A stretch of 64,000 nucleotides of DNA from Prochlorothrix hollandica PCC 9006 = CALU 1027 (GCF_000332315.1 NZ_KB235933.1:280299-344298); one strand, 5' to 3'. Positions 54,950 to 63,798 are shown, numbered from the stretch's first letter. Program-made: numbers and translations. The notes: generated by a model not told the origin, from the letters alone.

Positions 54950-55567
54950 TCAGGGCCGCCTAGGGGAACGGGGCCGATCGCGCCGGTCTAGGGCAGGGTT
55001 AGCGGTATACCACTGGTACCAGGCGGAGGAACTGCGAATGGCTAACCACAGCAGCACTAGGGCCACCAACCCCCCCTGCTCTGGGGCACCGAAGGCCATA
55101 AACACCAGGGCCACACAGAGAAAATCCTCCCCCAGGGTTAACCAGAGCGGCAGACCCCGAAGCCGGTAAAACCAGCCCATTTTGACTAAATACAGCACCA
55201 AAGCCACCATGCCCCCCACCCCTGCCAGGATGCCCAGGAGCCAGTCGGGCAGGTTGCGGTTGGTGGCCACGGTCATGGCCAAAATTACCCCCGCCAGGGG
55301 ACTGAAAAAAAGCTGAATGGACTGCTGGATCCGCTGGCCAAGGAGGGTTTTGGAGGCTAGGATTTCAAATAACGACCAACTGACTAATGCACCCAACACC
55401 CAGTTAGGTTGAAAGGTTCCCAGCACGGGCATCTGGCTCCAGTTTTGCCCCTGTTGGATCAACACGATCGCCAAGAGGGGCAAAGCTACCCGCATTCCCC
55501 CTGCCGCTGCCGCCGACAAGGTCGCTAGGATACTAATGAGAATGTCACTAAGCTGGGGGAGAAACAC
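54950..55567 (-). CDS. DUF4126 membrane protein
   Basis: This 205-residue integral membrane protein of the DUF4126 family has six or so hydrophobic segments (residues ~8-40, 55-72, 88-102, 108-130, 143-160, 163-180). Family blocks are LSAAAAGGMRVALPLLAI, WSLFEILASKTLLGQRIQQ and LPDWLLGILAGVGGMVALVLYLVK. Function is unknown; a transporter or channel has been suggested for the family. The Arg-rich C-terminus (LDRRDRPRSPRRP) is likely cytosolic. It is divergent from the dienelactone hydrolase gene, with starts only about 40 bp apart. Confidence 0.85.
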   Translation of the reverse strand: MFLPQLSDILISILATLSAAAAGGMRVALPLLAIVLIQQGQNWSQMPVLGTFQPNWVLGALVSWSLFEILASKTLLGQRIQQSIQLFFSPLAGVILAMTVATNRNLPDWLLGILAGVGGMVALVLYLVKMGWFYRLRGLPLWLTLGEDFLCVALVFMAFGAPEQGGLVALVLLWLAIRSSSAWYQWYTANPALDRRDRPRSPRRP

Positions 55568-55608
55568 GATCGTGGCCTACTGAGCAGTTAAACACTGGAA
55601 AAAACAAG

Positions 55609-56658
55609 ATGGGACAGGCGTTCAACATGACACAGTATGGAACCCAGAAAAATGGGACCCAGACCCATAAAACCCAGAAAAATGGAACCCAGAAAAATGG
55701 GACCCAGACCCATAAAACCCAGAAAATCAAAGGATTAGCATTATACCCAAGACAACCACCAAGATCGACCATTTTAGCAACTATTCCGGTTATTTTAGCG
55801 ATTCTATTGGGTTCCTGTCGGGCGGACTCCCTGGGGGGTTCTCCGGATGGTTCCCCAGACCAGACCCAGACCCAAGCCCAAACCGATGCAGCCATGGCCA
55901 GCCAACACCAGGGTGACCAGCCCCAAGGGTCCCCCGCCTTAGACCCAGCGCCCCGGTTGCCCGTGACAGGCCAAATGGTGACCTATACCCGCCTAGGGGA
56001 TCAAGACATCCAGGGCTATTTTGCCCAGCCCCAAGACCAGGACATCGTGGGGGGATTGGTGGTGATCCATGAATGGTGGGGTCTTAATGACAATATTAAA
56101 CGCATGACCGATCGCCTCGCGGGGGAAGGTTATGGGGTTTTGGCAGTGGATCTCTATGGGGGTCAACAGGCAGACACTCCAGAGGTGGCCAAAACCTTAG
56201 TGGCGGCGGTGACGGCGGATCCAGACCGGGCGCGGCAGAATCTCCAGGGAGCCTATGATTATGTGGCCCAACAACCAGGGACCGATCGCATTGGCAGCTT
56301 GGGTTGGTGCTTTGGGGGAGGGTGGTCGTTGCAAATGGCCCTAGGCTTACCCCAGGATCTGGATGGGGCGGTGATTTACTATGGTCGCCTGGAAACCGAC
56401 AAAGCCATTTTAGAATCGTTGCAGGTGCCCATTTTGGGGTTGTTTGGCGGTCTTGATGGTTCCCCGGATCCCGATACCGTGCGCCGCTTTGAGCAGACTT
56501 TGCAAGAGTTAGATAAACCCGTAGAAGTCCATGTCTATGCCGATGCAGATCACGCTTTTGCCAACCCCTCAGGGACTCGCTACAATGCCGAAGCCGCCGA
56601 GGATGCATGGCAGAAAACCCTGGTTTTCCTACAGCAGACCCTTCAATCTGCCAACTAA
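55609..56658 (+). CDS. dienelactone hydrolase family lipoprotein with repeat-encoded N-terminus
   Basis: A 349-residue alpha/beta hydrolase. The catalytic triad is Cys in GSLGWCFGGG, Asp in FGGLDGSPDP and His in YADADHAFAN. The N-terminal ~40 residues are repeats of KNGTQTHKTQ encoded by a DNA minisatellite. After them comes a basic-hydrophobic stretch ILATIPVILAILLGSC, a lipobox, so mature protein may be lipid-anchored at Cys67. No other Met lies between the repeats and the lipobox, so the repeats seem to be part of the precursor, or a non-ATG start is used. ATG 55627 is an alternative. Substrate unknown. Confidence 0.88.
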   Translation: MGQAFNMTQYGTQKNGTQTHKTQKNGTQKNGTQTHKTQKIKGLALYPRQPPRSTILATIPVILAILLGSCRADSLGGSPDGSPDQTQTQAQTDAAMASQHQGDQPQGSPALDPAPRLPVTGQMVTYTRLGDQDIQGYFAQPQDQDIVGGLVVIHEWWGLNDNIKRMTDRLAGEGYGVLAVDLYGGQQADTPEVAKTLVAAVTADPDRARQNLQGAYDYVAQQPGTDRIGSLGWCFGGGWSLQMALGLPQDLDGAVIYYGRLETDKAILESLQVPILGLFGGLDGSPDPDTVRRFEQTLQELDKPVEVHVYADADHAFANPSGTRYNAEAAEDAWQKTLVFLQQTLQSAN

Positions 56659-56768
56659 GGTGCAAGCCCGCTCACCCAAGATGCACCCGAAATCCCTCCA
56701 TGGTGCAGGTTTGTCTGTATCTCGTATCCCGCCCGTATCCCTTCAAACCCCTTTAATGCCCTAAACCC

Positions 56769-57341
56769 TTGTCCCCTAAATCAGATCTTCGCCAAACCTT
56801 GCTGACCCAGCGCAAAGCCTTAGATCCCTATCGCTGGGAACAGCAAAGCAAGCGCCTGTGCCAACATCTGCGCTATTGTTCCCTCTTCCGGCAGGCCCAA
56901 ACGATTTTGGTCTATTGGAGTGTCCGCCGGGAGCCAGATCTCAGTTCCCTGTGGACCCTACCGAAAACCTGGGGTTTACCCCGCTGTCAGGGGCAGGATT
57001 TGGTCTGGCACCGCTGGGCCTTGGGTCAGCCCTTGGTGCTGGGTGCCTATGGCATTTGGGCACCGCCCTCCCAAGCGCCTAGCCTGTCGGTCAACTTAGT
57101 GGATTTGATCTTGGTGCCGGCCCTCGCCTGCGATCGCCAGGGCTACCGGTTGGGCTATGGGGGTGGGTTTTACGATCGCCTGCTGGCCACCCCCCCCTGG
57201 GATCACATCCCCACCCTGGGCATTGTCTTTACGGCGAACCAGGTGGATCAATTGCCTCGGGATCCCTGGGATCGCCCGTTGGGGGGAGTTTGTACAGAAG
57301 AAGGGGTGCAATTATATGGTGCCCCTAGGTCTGATGCCTAA
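56769..57341 (+). CDS. 5-formyltetrahydrofolate cyclo-ligase
   Basis: This 190-residue enzyme converts 5-formyl-THF to 5,10-methenyl-THF using ATP. Family blocks are LRQTLLTQRKALDPYRWEQQSKRL at the N-terminus, ILVPALACDRQGYRLGYGGGFYDRLL (the nucleotide-binding signature), and a C-terminal D.PLGGVCTEEG. The start codon is TTG at 56769; the next in-frame Met would remove the conserved N-terminus. Length matches the family. It lies 110 bp after the dienelactone hydrolase gene in the same direction, and co-transcription is possible. Confidence 0.93.
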   Translation: MSPKSDLRQTLLTQRKALDPYRWEQQSKRLCQHLRYCSLFRQAQTILVYWSVRREPDLSSLWTLPKTWGLPRCQGQDLVWHRWALGQPLVLGAYGIWAPPSQAPSLSVNLVDLILVPALACDRQGYRLGYGGGFYDRLLATPPWDHIPTLGIVFTANQVDQLPRDPWDRPLGGVCTEEGVQLYGAPRSDA

Positions 57342-57820
57342 GGCTGCAACTGGTCCAGTTCCTGGAGAACCTCGGCTACGGCTGTGGGGGTGAGGCCAAA
57401 GTACCAGCGATCGCCGGGATAGGTCACCGCCATGGGTCCACTGCCGCAGTGCCCCAGACACCCCGCCCGATAGACCTGGTGGCTGGGGGTTACAGACTTT
57501 GGTATTGCAGACTCTGAGATTGCAGGTTCTGGTATTGCAGGTTCTGGTATTGCAGGTTCTGGTATTGCAGATTCTGGGGTTACAGACTCTGGGGTTACAG
57601 ACTCTGGGATTGCAGACTCTGGGATTGCAGACTCTGGGATTGCAGATTCTGGTATTGCAGATTCTGGGGTTACAGACTCTGGGGTTACAAAAGTCTTCGG
57701 CTGCGTTAATGGGCGCTGCATTAACTGGCGCTGCGTTAACTGGCGCTGAAACTCTGCCAGCACAGCGGCGGCTCCCTGGTGGCGACAGGTGTGATGCTGA
57801 CAGATCCAAAGTTCAGCCAT
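57338..57820 (-). CDS. (2Fe-2S) ferredoxin-like protein with PES repeat insertion
   Basis: This 160-residue protein has a thioredoxin-like [2Fe-2S] ferredoxin fold. The first two ligands are in WICQHHTCRHQGAAAVLAEF and the last two in GCLGHCGSGPMAVTYP, the pattern of small cyanobacterial ferredoxin-like proteins. Between them, residues ~45-105 are about 13 units of (S/P)(A/V)(I/T)PE encoded by a 15-bp minisatellite, almost doubling the usual ~95 residues. The cluster-binding halves are thus joined by a long flexible tether. ATG 57820 (MAELWICQ) is chosen; it overlaps the methyltransferase stop by 8 bp, so translation is coupled. Partners are unknown. Confidence 0.85.
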   Translation of the reverse strand: MAELWICQHHTCRHQGAAAVLAEFQRQLTQRQLMQRPLTQPKTFVTPESVTPESAIPESAIPESAIPESAIPESVTPESVTPESAIPEPAIPEPAIPEPAISESAIPKSVTPSHQVYRAGCLGHCGSGPMAVTYPGDRWYFGLTPTAVAEVLQELDQLQP

Positions 57821-58508
57821 GGGCTTGAGGGGGTTGCTGTGGGTGGGACACCGTAGCTGGAACACCCGATCGAACACCGTAATAGAGATATTCCTCGTTA
57901 TGGCGCTGGGCCACGGAATTGGTGGGACAGTAGGCACTGAGGGGGATGAAGTGGGGATCCAGTAACGCCCGGATTTCGGCTAGGGTGCTGCCAAAGGGGG
58001 GACCACCGGGGCGATCGTGGGGCCAAAACAAACCCAGAAAATGGCCCTGGGGGCGCACCAACTGGGCCACTAGCTCACCATAGGCAGCGCGGCGCTGGGG
58101 ATTGAGGGCACAGAAACAGGTATGTTCCAGCACCAAATCAAACTGCTGCGCCCCATCGGGTAACAATTCAAAAATGTCCTGTTGCCAAAATTCCGCCGTC
58201 ATTCCCTGAGTTGGGCTGAAGGCATCCTGACTTAAAGCGTCTTGGGCGAGGGTAGTGGCCGCCGCGATCGCCTCCGGAGCAAAGTCCACCCCCACCACGG
58301 CAAACCCCAGCTTCGCCAAGGCAATCACCTCATAACCGCGACCACAGCCCAGCACGATCGCCCGTCCCGGCGGAGCAGCAAGGTTCCTGGGCAAGAAGTC
58401 GGCCAGGGGCGGGGCCGTCTGTCCCAGATCCCAGCCGGTGGTCTGGGTTTGGTAGCGCTGTGCCCAAAAATCGGGGAATTCGAGATCCAGCTTGGCCATG
58501 GTGGGCAT
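57813..58508 (-). CDS. TPMT-like S-adenosylmethionine methyltransferase
   Basis: This 231-residue protein resembles thiopurine/thiol methyltransferases. It starts with LDLEFPDFWAQRYQTQTTGWDLGQTAPPL, and the SAM-binding glycine motif is AIVLGCGRGYEVIALAKLGF with the acidic VGVDFAPEAI. FDLVLEHTCFCALNP is the post-I/motif II region. Methyl acceptors in the family include thiols, selenium or tellurium compounds and halides; the acceptor here is unknown. Starts at 58508 and 58499 are both possible. It overlaps the ferredoxin-like gene by 8 bp, which suggests a shared function or at least shared expression. Confidence 0.85.
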   Translation of the reverse strand: MPTMAKLDLEFPDFWAQRYQTQTTGWDLGQTAPPLADFLPRNLAAPPGRAIVLGCGRGYEVIALAKLGFAVVGVDFAPEAIAAATTLAQDALSQDAFSPTQGMTAEFWQQDIFELLPDGAQQFDLVLEHTCFCALNPQRRAAYGELVAQLVRPQGHFLGLFWPHDRPGGPPFGSTLAEIRALLDPHFIPLSAYCPTNSVAQRHNEEYLYYGVRSGVPATVSHPQQPPQAHG

Positions 58509-58611
58509 GGGAAGAGTAGAACGGGACGGGGTAGAACAGGACGGGGCAGGACGGGAATGGGTAGAACGGGACGGGGTAGAACGGGACGGGATAGAACAGG
58601 ACGGGGGAGCC
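58509..58611. repeat. GTAGAACGGGACGGG tandem array
   Basis: Six to seven units of a 15-bp sequence GTAGAACGGGACGGG and variants fill 58514-58606, the entire spacer between argC and the methyltransferase. Confidence 0.85.
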
Positions 58612-59664
58612 TTAGGGATAAAACGCCAGCTTGGGTAAACCGAGGGTTTCGTCCCAGCCCATCATCAGGTTCAAACACTGCACCGCTTGGCCTGACTGAC
58701 CTTTGATCATGTTATCGATCGCCGACAACACAATCACCCGACGAGTACGGGGATCCACCTCCACCCCCAAATAGCAGAGGTTGCTGCCACAGGCCCATTT
58801 CGTTTGGGGATAGACCCCATGGGGTAGCACATTGACCCAAGGGGCATTGCGGTAAAAGGCGTTATAGATGGTGCTCAGGTCTTCCGTCACCAAGCCAGGA
58901 TCCCGGAGCTTGGCGTAAACCGTGGACAGAATCCCCCGCACCATGGGCATCAGGTGGGGGGTAAATTGCACTAAAACCGGCTGACCGCTGAGGTTAGAGC
59001 TAATTTGTTCAATTTCGGGAGTATGGCGGTGGCGGGCGACCCCATAGGCTCCGATCGAAGCCGCAGCTTCCGCTAGGAGCAGGTTGGTTTTGGCATGGCG
59101 ACCGCCCCCGGAAGCCCCAGATTTGGCATCAATCACGATGGTCTCCAGATCGATCAATCCCTGTTTCAGTAAGGGGGCCAGGGCCAGGAGGGTGGCGGTG
59201 GGATAACAACCGGCACAACCCACCAGGTTAGCCTTCTGGATATCACTGCGGTATAGCTCTGGCAAACCATAGACGGCGGTGGCCGCGATCGCCCCATCCT
59301 GGCGATCGCCCCCATACCATTCTTGGTAAACGTTCAAGTCAGCAAAGCGATAATCTGCCGATAAATCCAGCACCTTACAGCCCTTAGCCACCAGAGCCGG
59401 AGCCATGTTATAGGCCAGGTTATTGGGCAACGAGAGGAATACCACCTGGCAGCGATCGGCAATGGCATCCAGATCAATGGCTTCCACCTTCAGATCAACC
59501 CGGTTGTGGAGATGGGGATAGAGATCGGTGAAGGCTTTGCCCGCACTACTGTCTCCGGCCAGGTAGGCAATATCAAGGTGAGGGTGATCCTGGAGAAGGC
59601 GCACCAACTGCACCCCCCCATAGCCGGATGCACCAATAATACCGACGGTAACAGTTTCGGTCAT
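58612..59664 (-). CDS. argC: N-acetyl-gamma-glutamyl-phosphate reductase
   Basis: This 350-residue NADPH enzyme makes N-acetylglutamate semialdehyde in arginine synthesis. The N-terminal Rossmann motif is [18 protein letters not shown]. The active-site Cys is in [15 protein letters not shown] and the His in [20 protein letters not shown] and [14 protein letters not shown] are further family blocks. Length and ends are standard. It reads in the same direction as the methyltransferase, separated only by a minisatellite, so read-through is possible. Other arg genes are not present. Confidence 0.97.
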   Translation of the reverse strand: MTETVTVGIIGASGYGGVQLVRLLQDHPHLDIAYLAGDSSAGKAFTDLYPHLHNRVDLKVEAIDLDAIADRCQVVFLSLPNNLAYNMAPALVAKGCKVLDLSADYRFADLNVYQEWYGGDRQDGAIAATAVYGLPELYRSDIQKANLVGCAGCYPTATLLALAPLLKQGLIDLETIVIDAKSGASGGGRHAKTNLLLAEAAASIGAYGVARHRHTPEIEQISSNLSGQPVLVQFTPHLMPMVRGILSTVYAKLRDPGLVTEDLSTIYNAFYRNAPWVNVLPHGVYPQTKWACGSNLCYLGVEVDPRTRRVIVLSAIDNMIKGQSGQAVQCLNLMMGWDETLGLPKLAFYP

Positions 59665-59951
59665 GGGTTCAAAGCTTCAAATGAGAGCATTCAGGGGCGT
59701 GGATCAAGGGCAGCGGATCGGTGAAATCTGGGTTCCATCAGGCCCGGTTGCATCCGAGTTAAGAACACAGTTAAGGACACAGTTAAGGACAGATTCCCCC
59801 CACCCGCAAGAGTGTATAGGGGTTATACCAGACTTTGACCCCCGTTATGCCCTCCAGGGTCAGGAGATTCTGGCACAAGGGCAACGGCAGACCCTGGGGA
59901 TCGCGGCAAAAAACCAAAGCAAAGATTGAGGCAAAAACCCAAAGCAAAACC
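59665..59951. other. intergenic region, nothing identified
   Basis: Three AGTTAAG(A/G)ACACAGTTAAGG-type units occur at 59757-59790 and CAAAG/AAAACC A-rich runs near 59910-59960. No gene or clear terminator is visible. Confidence 0.5.
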
Positions 59952-60731
59952 TTAAAACAAAAACCGCAGCAACAAGGGAGTGACCGACTGCACCGTATTG
60001 CGCACGGTGTTCAGGAAACCACCACTACGGCGGGCATTGGGATCTTGGGACTGCTCCAGCACCAGGGCCAGATTATTAGCCACCTCTTGGCCCTGGCTGT
60101 TGTTTTGGGCTTCAAAGAGTTGGGCGGCGGCTTGGGAGTCGGCGATCGCCCCCGGCACATCATTGAGGTTTTGGCGAGAAATGGCGCGGCTGAGATAGGT
60201 CAGAGCAAAGTCAGGATTGCGGCTCAGGGCTTCGTTGTAGTATTCGATCGCTTCCCCATGTCTCCCCGCCTTGGCCGCTGCCACCCCCCAGTTATGGAAG
60301 TCCTCAAACCGTCCCGCCGAAGACGGTAAGCCCACCGTGCCCTGGAGGTTGGCATAGTCCATCTGGGTGCCATCCAAAATGGCCCCAATCACATAGGCAT
60401 CCCGGAGATCGGCCCCCGACAAATCCGCATCTTTCAGATCGGCCCCCATTAAGTTGGCCCCCACCAAACTCACCCCTTGGAGATTGGCCCCCCGCAGGTT
60501 GGCCCCCGCTAAGTTGGCGCGGCTCAAGTTGGATCCTGCCAAGTCCGCCTGCTCTAGGTTGGCCTGTTCTAAATCCGCCAGCACTAAACCCGCACGGCGC
60601 AAATTGCACTGGGGACAGGATCCATCCGCCAAAAGCTGACGCAGTTGATCCGCATCTTGGGCCAAAACCGGCTGGCTCCAACTGAAGCCCAGCACAGCCA
60701 GGGCAGATAAGGTCAGGGAAGTAATTTTCAT
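59952..60731 (-). CDS. exported pentapeptide-repeat protein with TPR domain
   Basis: A 259-residue protein. Residues 1-24 (MKITSLTLSALAVLGFSWSQ, then PVLAQ) are a classic signal peptide. Residues ~30-125 are about 18 pentapeptide repeats of the A(N/D)LxG type (ADLEQANLEQADLAGSNLSR) that should form a right-handed beta-helix, preceded by a Cys pair in GSCPQCNL. Residues ~140-215 hold two TPR-like helical hairpins (NWGVAAAKAGRHGEAIEYYNEAL, DFALTYLSRAISRQNLNDVPGAI). The role is unknown; the lumen or periplasm is the likely site. It stands alone. Confidence 0.88.
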   Translation of the reverse strand: MKITSLTLSALAVLGFSWSQPVLAQDADQLRQLLADGSCPQCNLRRAGLVLADLEQANLEQADLAGSNLSRANLAGANLRGANLQGVSLVGANLMGADLKDADLSGADLRDAYVIGAILDGTQMDYANLQGTVGLPSSAGRFEDFHNWGVAAAKAGRHGEAIEYYNEALSRNPDFALTYLSRAISRQNLNDVPGAIADSQAAAQLFEAQNNSQGQEVANNLALVLEQSQDPNARRSGGFLNTVRNTVQSVTPLLLRFLF

Positions 60732-61738
60732 GGGTTCAGGGTAAAAGGGTCAGGATACAACAGTCAGGGTCAGAAAACCCAGAGTACAAAACTCTGGGTC
60801 AGAGAATTCAGGGCCAGAACACTCAAAATCAACAGGTCAGAGCCAAAGGGGTGCATCCCGCTGGGGCTACCCTCACCCTAAATCCCTCTCCCAAAACGGG
60901 AGAGGGACTTTGAACGTTCTGGCTCCCCTTCTCCCGCCCTGGGAGAAGGGGCTGGGGGATGAGGGGTGAGGGATGAAGAGCAAGTTGCCAAACTGGGATG
61001 CTCCCAGCCAAAGCACCAGAGCCAAAGGGTCAAGATCAAAGGATCCAGGATGTAACCGTCAGGGCAAACGGGTCAAAACGCCACAGGCTGGATCTAACCG
61101 GCGAAATATCACCGACGGAATGCCCTAGAGGATATATCGTCGCCATTGATGCTGCCATTGATGCTGCCATTGATGTAGCCTGAAGCCCCCATAGCCTTGA
61201 GAGTTCCCCTGGCCTTGAGAGTTTTCTTGCCATCGGTGGCCACGATCGCCAGATCCAATCCCCGGCTCAAAATCCCAGGCGCAAGATCCCCGGTTCAAGA
61301 TCCCCGGTTCAAGATCCCCGGTTCAAAATCCCAGGCGCAAAATCCCAGGCGCAAGATCCCAGGCGCAAGATCCCAGGCGCAAGATCGCCAGTTATAAGAT
61401 CCCAGATTCAAAATTCCAGGTTCCAGCCAGGAGGGGAACCCCACCGCGTTGACGCAACTATAGCAATCCTTCGTCTTTTGTAAATGCCACCGCCACGGTT
61501 GCCCGATCGGCTGCCTGATCGGCCCAGATCAGGAGAGCTTTGGGGGCGATCGGTCGCTCAAATCCTTATGGGAGAGGGATCCTAGGCTGTAATATTTCTC
61601 AATATTTTGAGATTTTGTAGTTACACAAATCGGCTTCGATCAGCATAATTACCCACGAAATCTTGGATTTTGGGACTAAATCGCGAAAATCCACATAACT
61701 TAAAGGGATAAAACGATCCACAAACCTAGTCTTCCCCT
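60732..61738. repeat. 1-kb noncoding region with a 14-bp minisatellite
   Basis: GGGTCAG-rich degenerate repeats lie at 60738-60840. A CCCTCTCCC dispersed repeat is at 60865-60970. GATGCTGCCATT (three units) is at 61147-61178. From 61262 to 61420, eleven to twelve copies of a 14-bp unit alternate between AAGATCCCCGGTTC and AA(G/A)ATCCCAGGCGC. The region 61560-61740 is AT-rich with AATATTTC and TTTTGAGATTTTG and may hold the hup promoter. No gene is supported. Confidence 0.8.
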
Positions 61739-61960
61739 TAGAATAGGGCATTGAAAACGTGAATATATGGGGGTTTCAGCGATCCGTAGCGATGGCCTAT
61801 CAAAATCCATCGATATTGACCGCCCTGGGAACGTCCACAATTCGACTGTTGTTGAGATCCTATACCGATCACTCCCACAACCTTCGGGGCAGTGCTGCTA
61901 CACAGTGCTAACCAAGGGTTCGGCTGGAGTGGTGTCATGCCCATCACCAAGGATGAAAAT

Positions 61961-62239
61961 ATGAATAAGGGAGACCTCGTTGATCAGGTGGCTGACAAGG
62001 CTGGCGTTACCAAAAAGCAAGCCGATGCAGTCATTACTGCTGTTCTCGAAGTGATTGTGGATGCTGTCGCTAAAGACGACAAGGTTACCTTAGTGGGCTT
62101 CGGCTCCTTCGAGAAGCGCCACCGTAAAGCGCGGGAGGGCCGCAACCCCAAGACCCGATCCAAAATGCAAATTCCTGAAACCTACGTTCCCGCCTTTTCT
62201 GCGGGGAAACAGTTCAAAGAAAAAGTGGCGACGAGTTAG
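61961..62239 (+). CDS. hup: HU-type nucleoid-associated protein
   Basis: A 92-residue DNA-bending protein. MNKGDLVDQVADKAGVTKKQ is the helical dimerisation part, VTLVGFGSFEKRHRKAREGRNP the beta-arm base with GFGSF, and TRSKMQIPETYVPAFSAGKQFKE the DNA-contacting arm and C-terminal helix. ATG 61961 has AAGGA seven bases upstream, the best Shine-Dalgarno in the window, in line with strong expression. The next gene starts 4 bp after the stop, so they may share a transcript. Confidence 0.97.
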   Translation: MNKGDLVDQVADKAGVTKKQADAVITAVLEVIVDAVAKDDKVTLVGFGSFEKRHRKAREGRNPKTRSKMQIPETYVPAFSAGKQFKEKVATS

Positions 62240-62243
62240 ACCC

Positions 62244-63365
62244 TTGGCTGCTACCCTTCCCTACCATGGGGGGAACCTAGCCTGGGCCGCAGCTCAGGCG
62301 GGGTGTTCTTCCACAGACATTCTCGATTTTTCCGCCAGCATTAACCCCCTCGGTCCCCCTGCTTCGGCGATCGCCGCCATCCAAGATCACCTGAGCCAGA
62401 TCCAAGCCTATCCCGATCCCCACTACAGCGCCCTGCGCCAGGTATTGGCCGATCACCACGGCTTGGATCCCCAATGGATTTTACCGGGGAACGGGGCGGC
62501 GGAGCTGTTGACCTGGGCAGCACGGGATCTCGCCCAGGCGGCTGTTCCCTGTGGGGTCTTGGACCCTGGGTTCCGGGACTATGGCCGTGCCCTCCAGGCG
62601 TTTGGGGTTGTCCCCCAGCTCTTACCCGTGGCAGGGTTGAATCCGTGGCAAGCCCCCCAGTCCGCTGGTGATCCCCCAGGGATGCCCAGTCAGCCCTTAG
62701 CCATGGAGAAGTTTGCCGGTAGTTTATTGATCAACACCCCCCATAACCCCACGGGATTGCTCGTAAACCGGGGGGATTTACGGGATTCCCTAGAAACCGG
62801 GGCGTTGGTGGTGGTGGATGAAGCCTTTATGGATTTTATCCTTGAGGCTGAACACCAGAGCTGCATCCCTTGGCTGGAGAAATTCCCCAATCTGGTGGTG
62901 CTGCGCTCCCTCACCAAGTTTTATAGTTTGCCCGGTTTGCGGCTGGGCTATGCCCTGGGCCATCCCGATCGCCTCCAACGCTGGCAAAACTGGCGGGATC
63001 CCTGGGCGGTCAACAGTTTGGCCGCAGCAGCAGGGGCAGCGGTGATCCAGGATCAGGACTTCCAGGCCCAAACCTTTAGCTGGCTAAGGGCGGCACGATC
63101 GCAATTATTCACCGGCCTGCAAACCTTGCCCGGTTTATGTCCCCATCCCAGCGCGGCCAATTTTTTCCTGGTCCATAGCCAGCAACCCGTACCTGCCCTA
63201 CAACGGCATCTATTGCTGCATCACCGCATTTTGATCCGGGACTGTGTTAGTTTCCCGGAGTTAGGCGATCGTTTTTTCCGGGTAGCCGTGCGCACAGAAC
63301 CGGAAAACCAGCGCCTCCTCACTGCCTTGGCCACTGCCTTAGCCACTGCCCTGGGGCAACCCTAA
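62244..63365 (+). CDS. cobD: CobD/HisC-like PLP aminotransferase (threonine-phosphate decarboxylase-like)
   Basis: A 373-residue fold-type I PLP enzyme. The N-terminus HGGNLAWAAAQAG and DILDFSASINPLGPP are typical of CobD, which makes aminopropanol phosphate for cobalamin assembly. PHNPTGLLVNRGDL, VVVDEAFMDF (Asp for the pyridine N) and LRSLTKFYSLPGLRLGY (Schiff-base Lys) are all present. Some cyanobacterial members may serve other roles, so the function is probable but not certain. The start is TTG 62244, four bases after the hup stop. The C-terminus has a short ALATAL repeat. Confidence 0.85.
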   Translation: MAATLPYHGGNLAWAAAQAGCSSTDILDFSASINPLGPPASAIAAIQDHLSQIQAYPDPHYSALRQVLADHHGLDPQWILPGNGAAELLTWAARDLAQAAVPCGVLDPGFRDYGRALQAFGVVPQLLPVAGLNPWQAPQSAGDPPGMPSQPLAMEKFAGSLLINTPHNPTGLLVNRGDLRDSLETGALVVVDEAFMDFILEAEHQSCIPWLEKFPNLVVLRSLTKFYSLPGLRLGYALGHPDRLQRWQNWRDPWAVNSLAAAAGAAVIQDQDFQAQTFSWLRAARSQLFTGLQTLPGLCPHPSAANFFLVHSQQPVPALQRHLLLHHRILIRDCVSFPELGDRFFRVAVRTEPENQRLLTALATALATALGQP

Positions 63366-63594
63366 CTCCTCTGGTGACCTGACAAGAACAGGGGCTAGTC
63401 AAAGCACTAAAAAATCCGCCCCCCAAAGCCTTGATCAACGATGTAAGGGCAGATCTTTACGGATTTTGCACTGAACCTGAATTAAACCTGAGGGCACCTC
63501 GAAAAATCCAAATTCTCGCCCCTGTAGCAACGCAAGAATAGGGGGTGTGGCGGGGGGCTGTGCCGCCTCCCCGAATCAATTCAGCTACCCCTCA
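63366..63594. mobile_element. intergenic region with GGGCACCTCGA palindromic element
   Basis: The element runs from GAGGGCACCTCGAAAAATCC (about 63490) to about 63597, with a diverged right end TACCCCTCATTA and an inner GGCGGGGGGC..GCCTCCCC hairpin. It is the third copy in the window. Its right border touches the stop codon of the next minus-strand gene. Confidence 0.65.
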
Positions 63595-63798
63595 TTAGGC
63601 CAGGGTGATGCGGCCTCGGCGGACACAATAGACCATGCGATCGATACAAGATAAATCCTGATCTGTCGCTTCTCCCCTCAGGATCCGGTCTTGGATAGCA
63701 GAACGCTGGGCAGCCGTGAGTTCACCGGTTCCCATCGCATGGGCATAAGCATTAACAATGGGATCGCTGGGGGAAAGGTTGGGATGCATGATGGCCAT
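63595..63798 (-). CDS. small conserved-looking protein of unknown function
   Basis: This 67-residue soluble protein has the pattern NAYAHAMGTGELTAAQRSAIQDRILRG then DQDLSCIDRMVYCVRRGRI, helical throughout with two Cys. I do not recognise the family; similar short helical proteins are found in cyanobacterial genomes. The start is ATG 63798, with a second in-frame ATG 9 bases later. The stop abuts a palindromic element. Confidence is limited by size. Confidence 0.55.
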   Translation of the reverse strand: MAIMHPNLSPSDPIVNAYAHAMGTGELTAAQRSAIQDRILRGEATDQDLSCIDRMVYCVRRGRITLA

